Below, one piece after another: positions 9,062-16,689 of a stretch of 64,000 bases of DNA. The position numbers and the translations under genes were made by a program. The first letter of the stretch is position 1; every line of letters starts with the position of its first letter. The notes under the pieces were generated by a model. It was not told the DNA's origin, ran no database searches, and saw only the letters and a list, made by a program, of their open reading frames with translations. The stretch lies in the NCBI GenBank assembly GCA_963664635.1, contig OY761542.1, positions 3,224,001 to 3,288,000 on the forward strand, given 5' to 3'. The stretch comes from VXNE01 sp963664635. GTDB lineage: Bacteria > Pseudomonadota > Gammaproteobacteria > Pseudomonadales > Azotimanducaceae.

Positions 9062-9193
9062 TCCGCGGGCGCGGCAAAGCCGGGGAAGGTCGTTCTGACC
9101 GCCGTCATGCGCAAGTTGATCGCGCCCGCCAACACGCTGCTGATGGAAGACCGCGAGTGGATGCCTCCGGCCCTCTGCCCGAGCGCCGAAACA
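9062..9193 (+). pseudogene. IS110-family transposase, C-terminal scar
   Basis: The plus-strand frame reads KPGKVVLTAVMRKLIAPANT and then LLMEDREWMP before the stop. This lines up with the last 40 residues of the intact IS110 transposase at 22429-23382 (KPPKVALTAIMRKLVVLANA, LLKQDRPWTP). Nothing similar to the N-terminal DEDD part or the middle of the protein is found upstream, so only the tail remains. It records a past IS110 insertion followed by deletion. Confidence 0.72.
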
Positions 9194-9307
9194 TGACGGC
9201 CAGCCGCCGCGCGCAGTCACCCGCCCGAGGCGGGGATCGCACCTCCCGCACGACGCAGGACACACTGCCGCAGCCGGTGCTGCACCACCGCGATCACGCC
9301 TTGCGTT

Positions 9308-9354
9308 GCGCCCGCTATGGCAGGGCGCTTCGCCTGCCCGGCCATAGCGGGCGC
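9308..9354. repeat. Long imperfect hairpin
   Basis: GCGCCCGCTATGG at 9308-9320 is exactly complementary to 9342-9354, and the 21 bases between them fold further (GCAGG...CCTGC around a CTTCG-like tip). It stands about 115 bases beyond the IS110 scar and outside any gene. It could be a REP-like unit or the end structure of a lost element. No run of T follows on either strand, so an intrinsic terminator is unlikely. Confidence 0.6.
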
Positions 9355-10169
9355 ACGCGCTCTCCGGGCGTTCACGCACACATTTGCGCGCATTACCCGG
9401 CGTCGCCCATAATTCCGACCACTACCTGCCAGCTCCGACCGGAGCGGCAACGTTGGCCCCCACGGTCCTAGCTTCAACAGAGGAGCGGCGCACCGACGCC
9501 GAAACCGGGGCACCCGTACGTGGCTCCGGCGCGTGAAGACGCGGCAAGTGCCATGTGACACGAAGCGTACCGGGGGCGACGGCGGCCTCCGGCGCGGCGA
9601 CATCCGCGCAAGCGCGAACCGGGGACACCCGGCCAGCGCAACGCCGACTGGCCCTAAACCGATTCCCCGCCGGCCACGGGGACGTGCCGACCGAAGGCAG
9701 CTACCACGGGGCGACCGCACGGCTCCCGGCCCGCAAGGGCAACGCAGCGATCCTGCGACAGTGCGGCAGGAGGCCACCCACGCCTCCCGCGGGTACCGAG
9801 CCCGCGAAGTCGCGCCGGGCGGTCCCGGCAACACACCGTTTGGGCCACGAGCCCATAGCAGCAAGCACCCGATGCGATCCATCGGCGCTTCCAGGCGTCC
9901 ATGCGCAACCGTGACGAAAGCGACATGGACGGGATGCGGCAGGGCATCCCGCGCGGCTACACAGCGCGACAACCACCTGCAACGGCGAGAACGGTCCCGG
10001 CCGAGTCCACATTGGACAGAACGGGGGCGAGTCGGGAACGGAACGCCACGGCGATTCCGATCCCGCTGAGCCGCGTCGATCCGGACGTTTCGAGAGAAGC
10101 GTTGGAACGCGGCAACAGTTCTAACGACTTCGGATCACCACACACGTCGTGCGCTCGGGAGGTACGCCC

Positions 10170-10595
10170 ATGGGACAGCGCCGGTCCAAGCTCGACCGCC
10201 ACGGAACCGAACTGCTCGCCCTGCGGCGGGCCGGGGCCACGCTCGCCCAGTTGACCCGCTGGCTGCGCTTCGAGCGCGACACCGTCGTCGCGGCCACCAC
10301 GGTCGGACGCTGGCTCCGCAGCGTGAACGCCCACCCCATCCGCAGCTTCGACGTGTCCAATGACTTCGATGCCGTTGCCGCGCTCGATGCCTTGCGCAAC
10401 CGAGACCGGGAACTCCGCTTTCCGCGCCTGGCCGACTCCAGCATCGACGAGCATGGCTACCATGTGCTTAGACTGCGCGCCCGGGGCGCGACCATCGGTG
10501 AGTGCCAGCGGGCACTGCGCGACGAACACGGCCTGCGGGTCGACCGCTCCACCGTCTCCCGCTGGCTCCGCAGACACGCCAATGGCGAAGCGTAA
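10170..10595 (+). CDS. Double helix-turn-helix protein of a recombinase module
   Basis: A 141-residue basic protein starting MGQRRSKLDRHG. Two similar DNA-binding units are visible: LALRRAGATLAQLTRWLRFE...VGRWLRS in the first third and LRARGATIGECQRALRDEHG...TVSRWLRR at the C-terminus, each looking like a resolvase/transposase-type helix-turn-helix. The start is fixed by GGAGGT seven bases upstream. The stop overlaps the start of the following integrase gene, so the two are translationally coupled; such small HTH proteins ahead of an integrase are likely directionality or target-recognition partners. Function is inferred from this context only. Confidence 0.72.
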   Translation: MGQRRSKLDRHGTELLALRRAGATLAQLTRWLRFERDTVVAATTVGRWLRSVNAHPIRSFDVSNDFDAVAALDALRNRDRELRFPRLADSSIDEHGYHVLRLRARGATIGECQRALRDEHGLRVDRSTVSRWLRRHANGEA

Positions 10596-11529
10596 CCGTC
10601 CGCGCCGCGGCGGGGACCAGCCGCGCCACCGGTTCCGCTCCCGGCCCACGGATCCGCAGAAGCAGGCGGCGGGGATCGTCAAGCGGCTGCAGGGCGCGCG
10701 CGTCCGATCGGTCGGCACCGCCCGCAACTACCAGGAGCGCTTGGTGCAGATCGCCGGGCGGCTCGACGTGGCGCTGACCGCGCTGACCCGGAGCGTGCCG
10801 TGGCCTACCTGAAGGCCCGCGCCGCCGAGGTGGGGCAGAAGACGCTCGACATGGAGCGCCAGGCGATCCAGGCCATGATGGTCAACGTCACCGGGCAATT
10901 GCCGCCGGGCGCCACGCTGCCGGTGGTCAAGTCGGTAGAGCCGCACCGGCCGAAGCCGCGCGCCTACTCGCCGGCGCAGGTCCGCGCCGTCGCCGCCCGG
11001 CAGGACGCGCGCAACGCGCTCGCCACCGAGATCGTCCACGCCTCCGGGATCCGGGCCCACGAGCTGCTCACCCTGGGCCGCCCCGACGAACAACCGTCCG
11101 ACGACCGCCGCGACCGGTCACGCCTGACCGGCACCGCCGCCGAGGGCATGAAGTTCGCCGGCCGGGACGGCGTCGTCTACACCGTGGCGGGGAAGGGCGG
11201 CCTGGTCCGCGAGGTGCTGCTGCCGCACCGGCTCGCCGAGCGCCTCGAAGAGCGGCGCCTGGACACCCCGGAGAGCGTCCTCGAACCGCGGCGTGCGCTA
11301 CCTGCAGCGCTACGACGTCGGCGGCGGGCACGCCTTCAGCGTGTCGTTCTCAAGGGCCAGCATGGAGGTGCTCGGGAAGAGCCGGGGCGCGCACGGTATG
11401 CGACACAGCTTCGCCCAGGCGCGCATGCGGGAGCTCATGCACCACGCGGAATACCGCCTTGCGCTCGCCATCGTCTCCGAGGAGATGGGGCATTTCAGAG
11501 CCGTCGTTACGCAGACCTATCTGCGTTGA
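10582..11529 (+). pseudogene. Tyrosine recombinase gene with two frameshifts
   Basis: Begins MAKRNRPRRGGDQPRHRFRS and reads as an N-terminal SAM-like domain (SVGTARNYQERLVQIAGRLD). Around 10780-10800 the sense continues in another frame (AYLKARAAEVGQKTLDMERQ, then HASGIRAHELLTLGR with the first catalytic Arg region). Around 11280-11295 it returns to the first frame (GVRYLQRYDVGGGHAFSVSF, HGMRHSFAQARMRELM, EEMGHFRAVVTQTYLR) with His, Arg, His and the final Tyr. Two compensating shifts keep both ends in one frame, but the middle is out of frame, so no functional recombinase is expected unless these are sequence errors. It overlaps the HTH gene upstream by 14 bases. Confidence 0.78.
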
Positions 11530-11739
11530 CCGGAGGTACGCGGGCGCTCCACCCAGACCGTAGCCGGTCGACCGGCACGACCGTCCGTTCCGGTGAACGG
11601 AACCCCTCCAGCCTGACAGACGTGCTCGCCCGGCAACCCGGCTACGCCGGGTCCTCCACTGCGTTGCGGCCCTGCGGGTGCCCGGTCTGCGCGCGCCCGT
11701 CCGACTTCCCGGCATTCCATTCACTGCCGGAGTCGCAGC

Positions 11740-12177
11740 ATGACCACGACCGCCGCCGCCCACACGCCCACCTGCAACCACTGCCGCCGCCGGTCCGCCG
11801 CACCGGACCGCCGGAGGTGTCGTCCGTGCCTCGACAAGGCCGCGGCCAACTCCCGCAAGCGCTACGCCAGGCTCGCCGCCAGGGCCGCCTGCACACGCTG
11901 CGGACGGCGCCAGGCCATGCCCGGCGAATCGCGCTGCTCGGACTGCGCGCACACGCCGCCGAAGTCGTGGCCGCGGCAGATCCGCGCCTGGTACATCGAG
12001 ACCGTCGGCGGCTGCGAGTTCGGACCCTACGGCGACGAGATCGAAGCCCACGCCGACGCCGTCATGCGCCGCCTCGAGCCCCGCTTCGGTGAGTACGCCG
12101 TCTACGCCCGCACCGAACTCGAAGGCGCGCCGGACCTCGACGACCTCCGCACCCGCCTCTCGTTCGAGATCGGCTGA
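11740..12177 (+). CDS. Zinc-ribbon protein of unknown function
   Basis: A 145-residue protein starting MTTTAAAHTPTCNHCRRRSA. Four Cys pairs are visible, CNHC, CRPC, CTRC and CSDC, spaced like two zinc ribbons of about 20 residues each in the first 70 residues, with many arginines between them. The C-terminal half is acidic (YGDEIEAHADAVMRRLEPRF). The layout suggests nucleic-acid binding, or a regulatory partner on a mobile element. It lies between two integrase genes, which supports island cargo. No similar named family comes to mind. The 11530-11739 gap upstream shows nothing beyond a possible promoter. Confidence 0.65.
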   Translation: MTTTAAAHTPTCNHCRRRSAAPDRRRCRPCLDKAAANSRKRYARLAARAACTRCGRRQAMPGESRCSDCAHTPPKSWPRQIRAWYIETVGGCEFGPYGDEIEAHADAVMRRLEPRFGEYAVYARTELEGAPDLDDLRTRLSFEIG

Positions 12178-12231
12178 CCGCGCCGCGCCCGGGCAGGTTG
12201 CCGGCATCCCCGGCGCCTGCCTGTGGCTGCG

Positions 12232-13392
12232 TCAGTTCCCCGGCGCGCCGGTCACGTGGTCGCACCACGCCTGCATCACCGGACGCCGTTTCTCGACAAG
12301 AGAGTCACGCCCGTAGGCGGCCACCGTCTTCGCCTCGACGTGCGCCAGCGCGAACTCGGACAGCAGCTCGTCCACGCCCTCGTGGCGCGCCCAGTCCTTG
12401 AAGCTCGACCGGAAACCGTGCCCCGTGGCGTCGATCTCCGCCTTCCGCAACGCCTGCGGCACCGTCGACGTGCCGAGTTCCCCGCCGCCCGGGCCGCGGA
12501 AGGCCAGCCCGTCACCGGACAGGCCGCGCGCCTCGTCCAGGACCGCCAGCGCCCCGGTGGACAGCGGCACCTGGTGCTCCCGGCCGCGCTTCATATGCTC
12601 CGCCGGCACCGTCCATACCGCGGACTCGAGGTCGAACTCGTCCCAGGTCGCCCGCCGCACCTCCCCCTGCCGCGCCGCCGTCAGCACCCCGAACCGGATC
12701 GCCAGCTGTACCACGCGGCCGATGCGCGGGTGGCCGTCCACCCGCGCCAGCGCCGCCGCCACGTCCGCGAAGTGCAGCGCCCGGTGATGGCGCACCGCCG
12801 CCGCCCTCGGCAGCGAGCGCATCACCGTCTCCACCGCCGCGCGGCCGCTGCCGGCCGGTTCGCGCAGGTTCTCCACCTCCGCCCACTCCAGCACCGCCGC
12901 GATCCGTCCGCCAACCAGGCGCGCGGTGGCGTGCTTGCCGGCCAGCGCCAGCGGTCGCAGCACGCGCTTCACGTCCGCGCTGGCGACCGCGTCCACGTGC
13001 ATGCCCCCGAGTTCCGGCAGCACGTAGGCCGCCATGGTGGCGCGCCAGTCGCCCAGCGACCGCGACCCGTCGCGCCAGGTCTCCGCCTTCTCCGCCATCG
13101 CCCGCGGTTCCGCCTCGGCGAACGAGATCGTCTGCGCGCGGCGCGGATCTCCGCCGGCGCGCGCCACGGCGCGGTTGTCGGCCGCGATGCAGCGCGCCTC
13201 GGCGAGCGACACCAGTTCGGCGCTGCCGAGGCCGATATCGACGCGCCGGCCGTGCACCATGAGGCGCTGCACCCAGGACCTGGCGCCGCTGGCGCGGACG
13301 CGCAGCATGAGTCCATTACCGTCCACATAGCTGCCGGGAGCGGCACAGCGCACCATGCGTGCGGAGAGGGCGTTGCGGACGAGCCTGGGCAT
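12232..13392 (-). CDS. P4-type integrase (DUF4102 + tyrosine recombinase)
   Basis: A 386-residue protein if started at MPRLVRNALSARMVRCAAPG (13392). The N-terminus has the arm-binding DUF4102 pattern (SYVDGNGLMLRVRASGARSW, then GLGSAELVSLAEARCIAADN). The catalytic domain shows Arg in LTAARQGEVRRATWDEFDLE, His-x-x-Arg in GHGFRSSFKDWARHEG, His in FALAHVEAKTVAAYGR and Tyr just after it. These are the classical P4/phage integrases that insert islands at tRNA or other conserved 3' ends. The gene is intact and lies at the junction between the accessory block and the cysS region, so it could have driven integration here. No tRNA was found next to it. In-frame upstream starts to 13461 are less likely. 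Confidence 0.88.
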   Translation of the reverse strand: MPRLVRNALSARMVRCAAPGSYVDGNGLMLRVRASGARSWVQRLMVHGRRVDIGLGSAELVSLAEARCIAADNRAVARAGGDPRRAQTISFAEAEPRAMAEKAETWRDGSRSLGDWRATMAAYVLPELGGMHVDAVASADVKRVLRPLALAGKHATARLVGGRIAAVLEWAEVENLREPAGSGRAAVETVMRSLPRAAAVRHHRALHFADVAAALARVDGHPRIGRVVQLAIRFGVLTAARQGEVRRATWDEFDLESAVWTVPAEHMKRGREHQVPLSTGALAVLDEARGLSGDGLAFRGPGGGELGTSTVPQALRKAEIDATGHGFRSSFKDWARHEGVDELLSEFALAHVEAKTVAAYGRDSLVEKRRPVMQAWCDHVTGAPGN

Positions 13393-13614
13393 CCGGGAGA
13401 CTCTGTTTCGAGAACGGCGCAAGGATACAACAGCTCGAAGATTGATTCCAACGAGTCCCACAAAAATGGTATGGCATCCACCGGCACGGGATGACGCTAT
13501 ACGGCACGCGGTTGCACCGCTTTCATGGGGGACTTATCGCATTGATAAACAACTAGTTAGACAACTGCCGCAAGTGCATTTGGGTGCAGGCTGGTGCAGA
13601 ACGAACCACGGTAG

Positions 13615-13860
13615 ATGCTGAACGCGCGCAAGCATTATCGGCAGCGGCGCCGCCGGGTGCCGCCGGTGGTGCTGGACGGCGCGAGCTCCGGCCTGTGGTT
13701 CGACGGCTGGAAGGGCCGGGCGCCGCCAGCGGGACGTTACGCGGACCGCGGCCGCGCATGCGAAGTAGCATCGCTGCGGAGCTGGCTACTGGCCAGGGGC
13801 TGGCGGCGCATCGGCCTGGTCGATCCGACCGAAGTACCGGGCGGCGCCCAACCGGCGTAG
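13615..13860 (+). pseudogene. Remnant of a RAYT-like Y1 transposase C-terminus
   Basis: The frame MLNARKHYRQRRRRVPPVVL...SGLWFDGWKGRAP...LRSWLLARGWRRIGLVDPTE fits the C-terminal tail pattern of REP-associated tyrosine transposases as I know it (N-x-RKH, SS-G-WFDGW, WLL--GWRR-GL). The catalytic HUH part and the tyrosine helix are missing: a stop lies right before the first codon. A REP-like hairpin stands 24 bases downstream of its end, as expected for these domesticated transposases and their palindromes. Assignment is from motif memory, not a search. Confidence 0.55.
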
Positions 13861-13883
13861 CTCGGTCAAGCTGGCGCTTGTGC

Positions 13884-13904
13884 GGGACACCCCTGTGGTG
13901 TCCC
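13884..13904. repeat. Covarying REP-like hairpin, copy 1
   Basis: GGGACACC-cctgt-GGTGTCCC forms an 8-bp perfect stem. The same hairpin recurs at 42827-42847, and a version with compensatory stem changes lies at 27966-27986. The bases after the stem (CGTCCCGGATTTCGTGCACG) also match copy 2 loosely. It lies between the RAYT remnant and cysS, in the 5' region of cysS. Confidence 0.65.
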
Positions 13905-14018
13905 GTCCCGGATTTCGTGCACGGTGCCACCACGGGCGGAGACAAGCCCCGCCGCTACGGCGCCCATTTCGATACCATGCACGCCGCGGCACGGGGGGCT
14001 CCCGGCCCGACGGACAGC

Positions 14019-15416
14019 ATGGACCTCTACATTCACGACACCTACGCCGGCGCCAAGCGTCGCTTCGAGCCCCGCGTGCCGGGCGAGGTCGGCATCTACG
14101 TCTGCGGGCCGACGGTGTACGACCTCGTACACATCGGCAACGGCCTGCCCGCGGTCGCTTTCGACGTGTTCGTGCGCCTGTTGCGGGTCCTCTACGACAA
14201 GGTCACCTACGTCCGCAACATCACGGACGTGGAGGACAAGATCAACGCGGCGGCGCTGGCGAACGGGGAGCCCATCCAGGCCCTCGCCGACCGGTACACC
14301 GCGCGCTACCTCGAGGACGTCGAGGCGCTCGGCGCCCTACCGCCGGACGTAGAACCGCGCGCCACCGACCACATTGCCGAGATCGTCGGCATGATCGAGG
14401 GGCTGATCGCCCGGGGCCACGCCTACGAGGCCGAGGGCCACGTGCTGTTTCACGTGCCGTCGGACCCCCACTACGGTTCGTTGTCCAGGCAGTCGCTCGA
14501 GGACATCCTCGAGGGCGCGCGCGTCGAGGTGGCGCCGTACAAGCGCGACCCGAAGGACTTCGTGCTGTGGAAGCCCTCCACGGCCGAACTGCCCGGCTGG
14601 GACAGCCCGTGGGGACGGGGCCGGCCGGGCTGGCACATCGAGTGCTCGGCGATGATCCGCAAGCATCTCGGGCCGACCATCGACATCCATGGCGGCGGCA
14701 GCGACTTGACCTTCCCGCATCACGAGAACGAGCTCGCCCAGGGCACGTGCGTGGAGGACGGGCAGCAGTACGTGCGCTACTGGATGCACAACGGCATGCT
14801 GCGCTTCGGCGCGGAGAAGATGTCGAAGAGCGTCGGCAACATCGTGACGATCCGCGACCTGCTCGCCGACCATTCCGGCGAGACGCTGCGTTACGCGCTG
14901 CTGTCCGGCCACTATCGCCAGGGCCTCGACTGGTCCGGACGGCTGCTGGACCAGGCGCGGGCGAGCCTCGACACCCTCTACCAGGCGCTGCTGGCGGCGC
15001 CGGCTGCGGACGGCACTTGCGCGGCGTGGTGCGGCGCCGATGTCGACGCCTTTCCCGAGTCGGTGCTCGAACCGCTGTGCGACGACCTCAACACCCCGCG
15101 CGCCCTCGCCGCCATGCATGCCATCGCGGGCGAGATCCACGCGGCCGGGGACCCGAAGACCGCGGCGGCGGCACGGGACCGCCTGCTCGCCGGAGGATGG
15201 CTCCTGGGCCTCCTGACCATTCGCGCCGAGGAGCACTTTCGGCGCGGCGCCACGGTGGACGAGGCCTGGGTCGAGGCACGCATCGCCGAGCGGGCGCTCG
15301 CCCGCACGGGACACGATTTCGCACGCGCCGACGCCATCCGCGACGAACTCGCCGCCCGCGGCATCGAACTCGAAGATGGCCCTGACGGAACGCGCTGGCG
15401 GACGGCCCGCCCATAG
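14019..15416 (+). CDS. cysS: Cysteinyl-tRNA synthetase
   Basis: Charges tRNA-Cys with cysteine using ATP in the cytosol; a class Ia synthetase. The 465-residue length is close to the usual 461. The first zinc ligand is Cys29 in YVCGPTVYD, the HIGH signature is HIGN at 38-41, YVRNITDVEDKIN follows, the other zinc ligands sit in HIECSAMIRK and FPHHENELAQ, and KMSKS is at 267-271. The C-terminus ends in the normal LEDGPDGTRW. The ATG at 14019 gives the family N-terminus; an ATG at 13977 would add 14 poorly conserved residues. It is a single-copy essential gene and marks the return to core genome after the island. A GC hairpin overlaps its stop. Confidence 0.97.
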   Translation: MDLYIHDTYAGAKRRFEPRVPGEVGIYVCGPTVYDLVHIGNGLPAVAFDVFVRLLRVLYDKVTYVRNITDVEDKINAAALANGEPIQALADRYTARYLEDVEALGALPPDVEPRATDHIAEIVGMIEGLIARGHAYEAEGHVLFHVPSDPHYGSLSRQSLEDILEGARVEVAPYKRDPKDFVLWKPSTAELPGWDSPWGRGRPGWHIECSAMIRKHLGPTIDIHGGGSDLTFPHHENELAQGTCVEDGQQYVRYWMHNGMLRFGAEKMSKSVGNIVTIRDLLADHSGETLRYALLSGHYRQGLDWSGRLLDQARASLDTLYQALLAAPAADGTCAAWCGADVDAFPESVLEPLCDDLNTPRALAAMHAIAGEIHAAGDPKTAAAARDRLLAGGWLLGLLTIRAEEHFRRGATVDEAWVEARIAERALARTGHDFARADAIRDELAARGIELEDGPDGTRWRTARP

Positions 15417-15436
15417 GGGACGGGCTTGCCCGCCCC
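15416..15436. terminator. GC hairpin between convergent cysS and SDR genes
   Basis: GGGG-a-CGGGC-tt-GCCCG-CCCC forms a strong stem beginning on the last base of the cysS stop codon, between two convergent genes. No T-tract follows on either side, so it may act as a barrier or as part of a Rho-dependent end rather than as an intrinsic terminator. Confidence 0.35.
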
Positions 15437-15447
15437 AACGCGGCGTG

Positions 15448-16326
15448 TCAGGACACCGCGCTCAGGAAGCTGCTCCCCGGCACCGCCGCGGACATGTCGA
15501 GCACCTCGTCGATGCGGGCTTCGAGCGCATCGAACGAGGCGTTCGCACCGAGGTCGATGCCGGCATTCGAGTACACCATGTTGGACGAGAAGCGCCCGCG
15601 CATGGCCTGGATGATCCGCCCGTTCGGAGCGTCCTCTCCGGCGAGGTGAAGCACGGCCGGGCTCACCAGCGCGGGATGGTTGTCCGGTTCCGGGTTGTCC
15701 GCATCGTCGGTGCTGCCCGGAACGCTCGCGGTCATGCGCGTCGCCGCACCCGGCGACAGGCAGTTGGTGTGCACATTGTGGGAGGCGCCCTCGCGCGCGA
15801 GGTTGTTCATGAGACCGAGCATGCCCATCTTCGCCGCGCCGTAGTTGGATTGACCGAAGCTGCCGAAGATGCCGGACACCGAGGAAGTGAAGATCACGCG
15901 CCCGTAGTTCTTGTCGTACATGATCGGCCACGCGTGCCAGGTCACGTACGCGCTGCCGTTCAGGTGCACGTCGATGACCATGTCCCACTCGTCGAGCGTC
16001 ATCTTCTTGAACGACCTGTCGCGCAGGATGCCGGCGTTGTTGACCACTATGTCGACCGTGCCATAGGCCCGGACCGCGTCCTCGACGATGCTCTTCGCAC
16101 CGTCCCTGTCCGAGACGCTGGCCTTGTTCGCCACCGCCTCGCCGCCGTTGCCGCGGATCTCGTCGACGACCTGGTCGGCCATGTCGCCCTGCCCCGTACC
16201 GTCGACGCCGCCGCCGAGGTCATTGACCACCACCTTCGCGCCGTGCTCCGCGAGCAGCAGTGCATGACAACGGCCGAGGCCGCCTCCGGCACCGGTGACG
16301 ATCGCCACGCGTCCATCCACACTCAT
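15448..16326 (-). CDS. Short-chain dehydrogenase/reductase (MFE-2-like)
   Basis: A 292-residue NAD(P)-dependent SDR. The cofactor motif is GAGGGLGR near residue 12, with the NNAG motif in VDIVVNNAGILRDRSFKKMT and the catalytic Ser...Tyr-x3-Lys in FTSSVSGIFGSFGQSNYGAA-K. The sequence VVNDLGGGVDGTGQ and overall pattern are those of the 3-hydroxyacyl-CoA dehydrogenase unit of peroxisomal multifunctional enzyme 2 and its bacterial relatives, so fatty or bile-acid-like acyl-CoA oxidation is a reasonable guess. The start at 16326 has AGGAGG six bases upstream. It diverges from the riboswitch-controlled btuB gene. Confidence 0.88.
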   Translation of the reverse strand: MSVDGRVAIVTGAGGGLGRCHALLLAEHGAKVVVNDLGGGVDGTGQGDMADQVVDEIRGNGGEAVANKASVSDRDGAKSIVEDAVRAYGTVDIVVNNAGILRDRSFKKMTLDEWDMVIDVHLNGSAYVTWHAWPIMYDKNYGRVIFTSSVSGIFGSFGQSNYGAAKMGMLGLMNNLAREGASHNVHTNCLSPGAATRMTASVPGSTDDADNPEPDNHPALVSPAVLHLAGEDAPNGRIIQAMRGRFSSNMVYSNAGIDLGANASFDALEARIDEVLDMSAAVPGSSFLSAVS

Positions 16327-16454
16327 CTGAACCTCCTGAACCAGCCGCGGGGCGGCCATGCGCCCGGAATGCGCATCACCGCCTCGAAAGGCGCGCAAGC
16401 ATACCCAAACGACCAGGGTTTACAATTCGCCGCCATCGGATTGGGTGTTCGCCG

Positions 16455-16636
16455 GCGGCGCAGTACGGGTGCGGCCGGCGAGGGAAGCCGGTGAGAATCC
16501 GGCGCTGCCCCCGCAACGGTGATCGAGCGCCCCGCGGCCGACAAGGCCGCGGGCGTCCGCTTCCAACGATGCCACTGTCGAACGCGATGGGAAGGCGGAA
16601 GCGGACGACTCGCCTCGCAGCCCGGAGACCGGCCCA
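16455..16636 (+). promoter_or_regulatory. Cobalamin riboswitch
   Basis: Conserved blocks of the adenosylcobalamin aptamer appear in order: GAGGGAAGCCGGTGAGAATC, then CTGCCCCCGCAACGGT, the B12-box segment GCCACTG near 16571, and the closing AGCCCGGAGACCGGCC at about 16619-16634. It lies in the leader of the outer-membrane receptor gene that begins at 16690. Ligand binding in this class normally represses the downstream transport gene by hiding the ribosome-binding site or by termination. Expected effect: lower receptor expression when vitamin B12 is plentiful. Confidence 0.95.
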
Positions 16637-16689
16637 ATGCCAGCATCAACACGCTGTCCGGGGTGCGGCAGCCCATTGAGGATCGATTC

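Larger units (their letters stand above)
8816..10169. other. 1.35-kb region with only remnants
   Basis: No intact gene is supported. It contains the scar of an IS110-type transposase (9062-9193) and a strong hairpin (9308-9354). Long frames on both strands between 9200 and 10150 are arginine/proline-rich and lack recognisable motifs, so they are left out. Confidence 0.5.

Noticed and set aside
9217..9972. Long overlapping frames on both strands in the 9.2-10.1 kb gap
   Set aside because: Composition is Arg/Pro/Gly-rich with no motif, ribosome-binding site or neighbour context, so they are probably non-coding.
13393..13614. Attachment site next to the P4-type integrase
   Set aside because: No tRNA end or convincing direct repeat could be identified here, so no att site is claimed.
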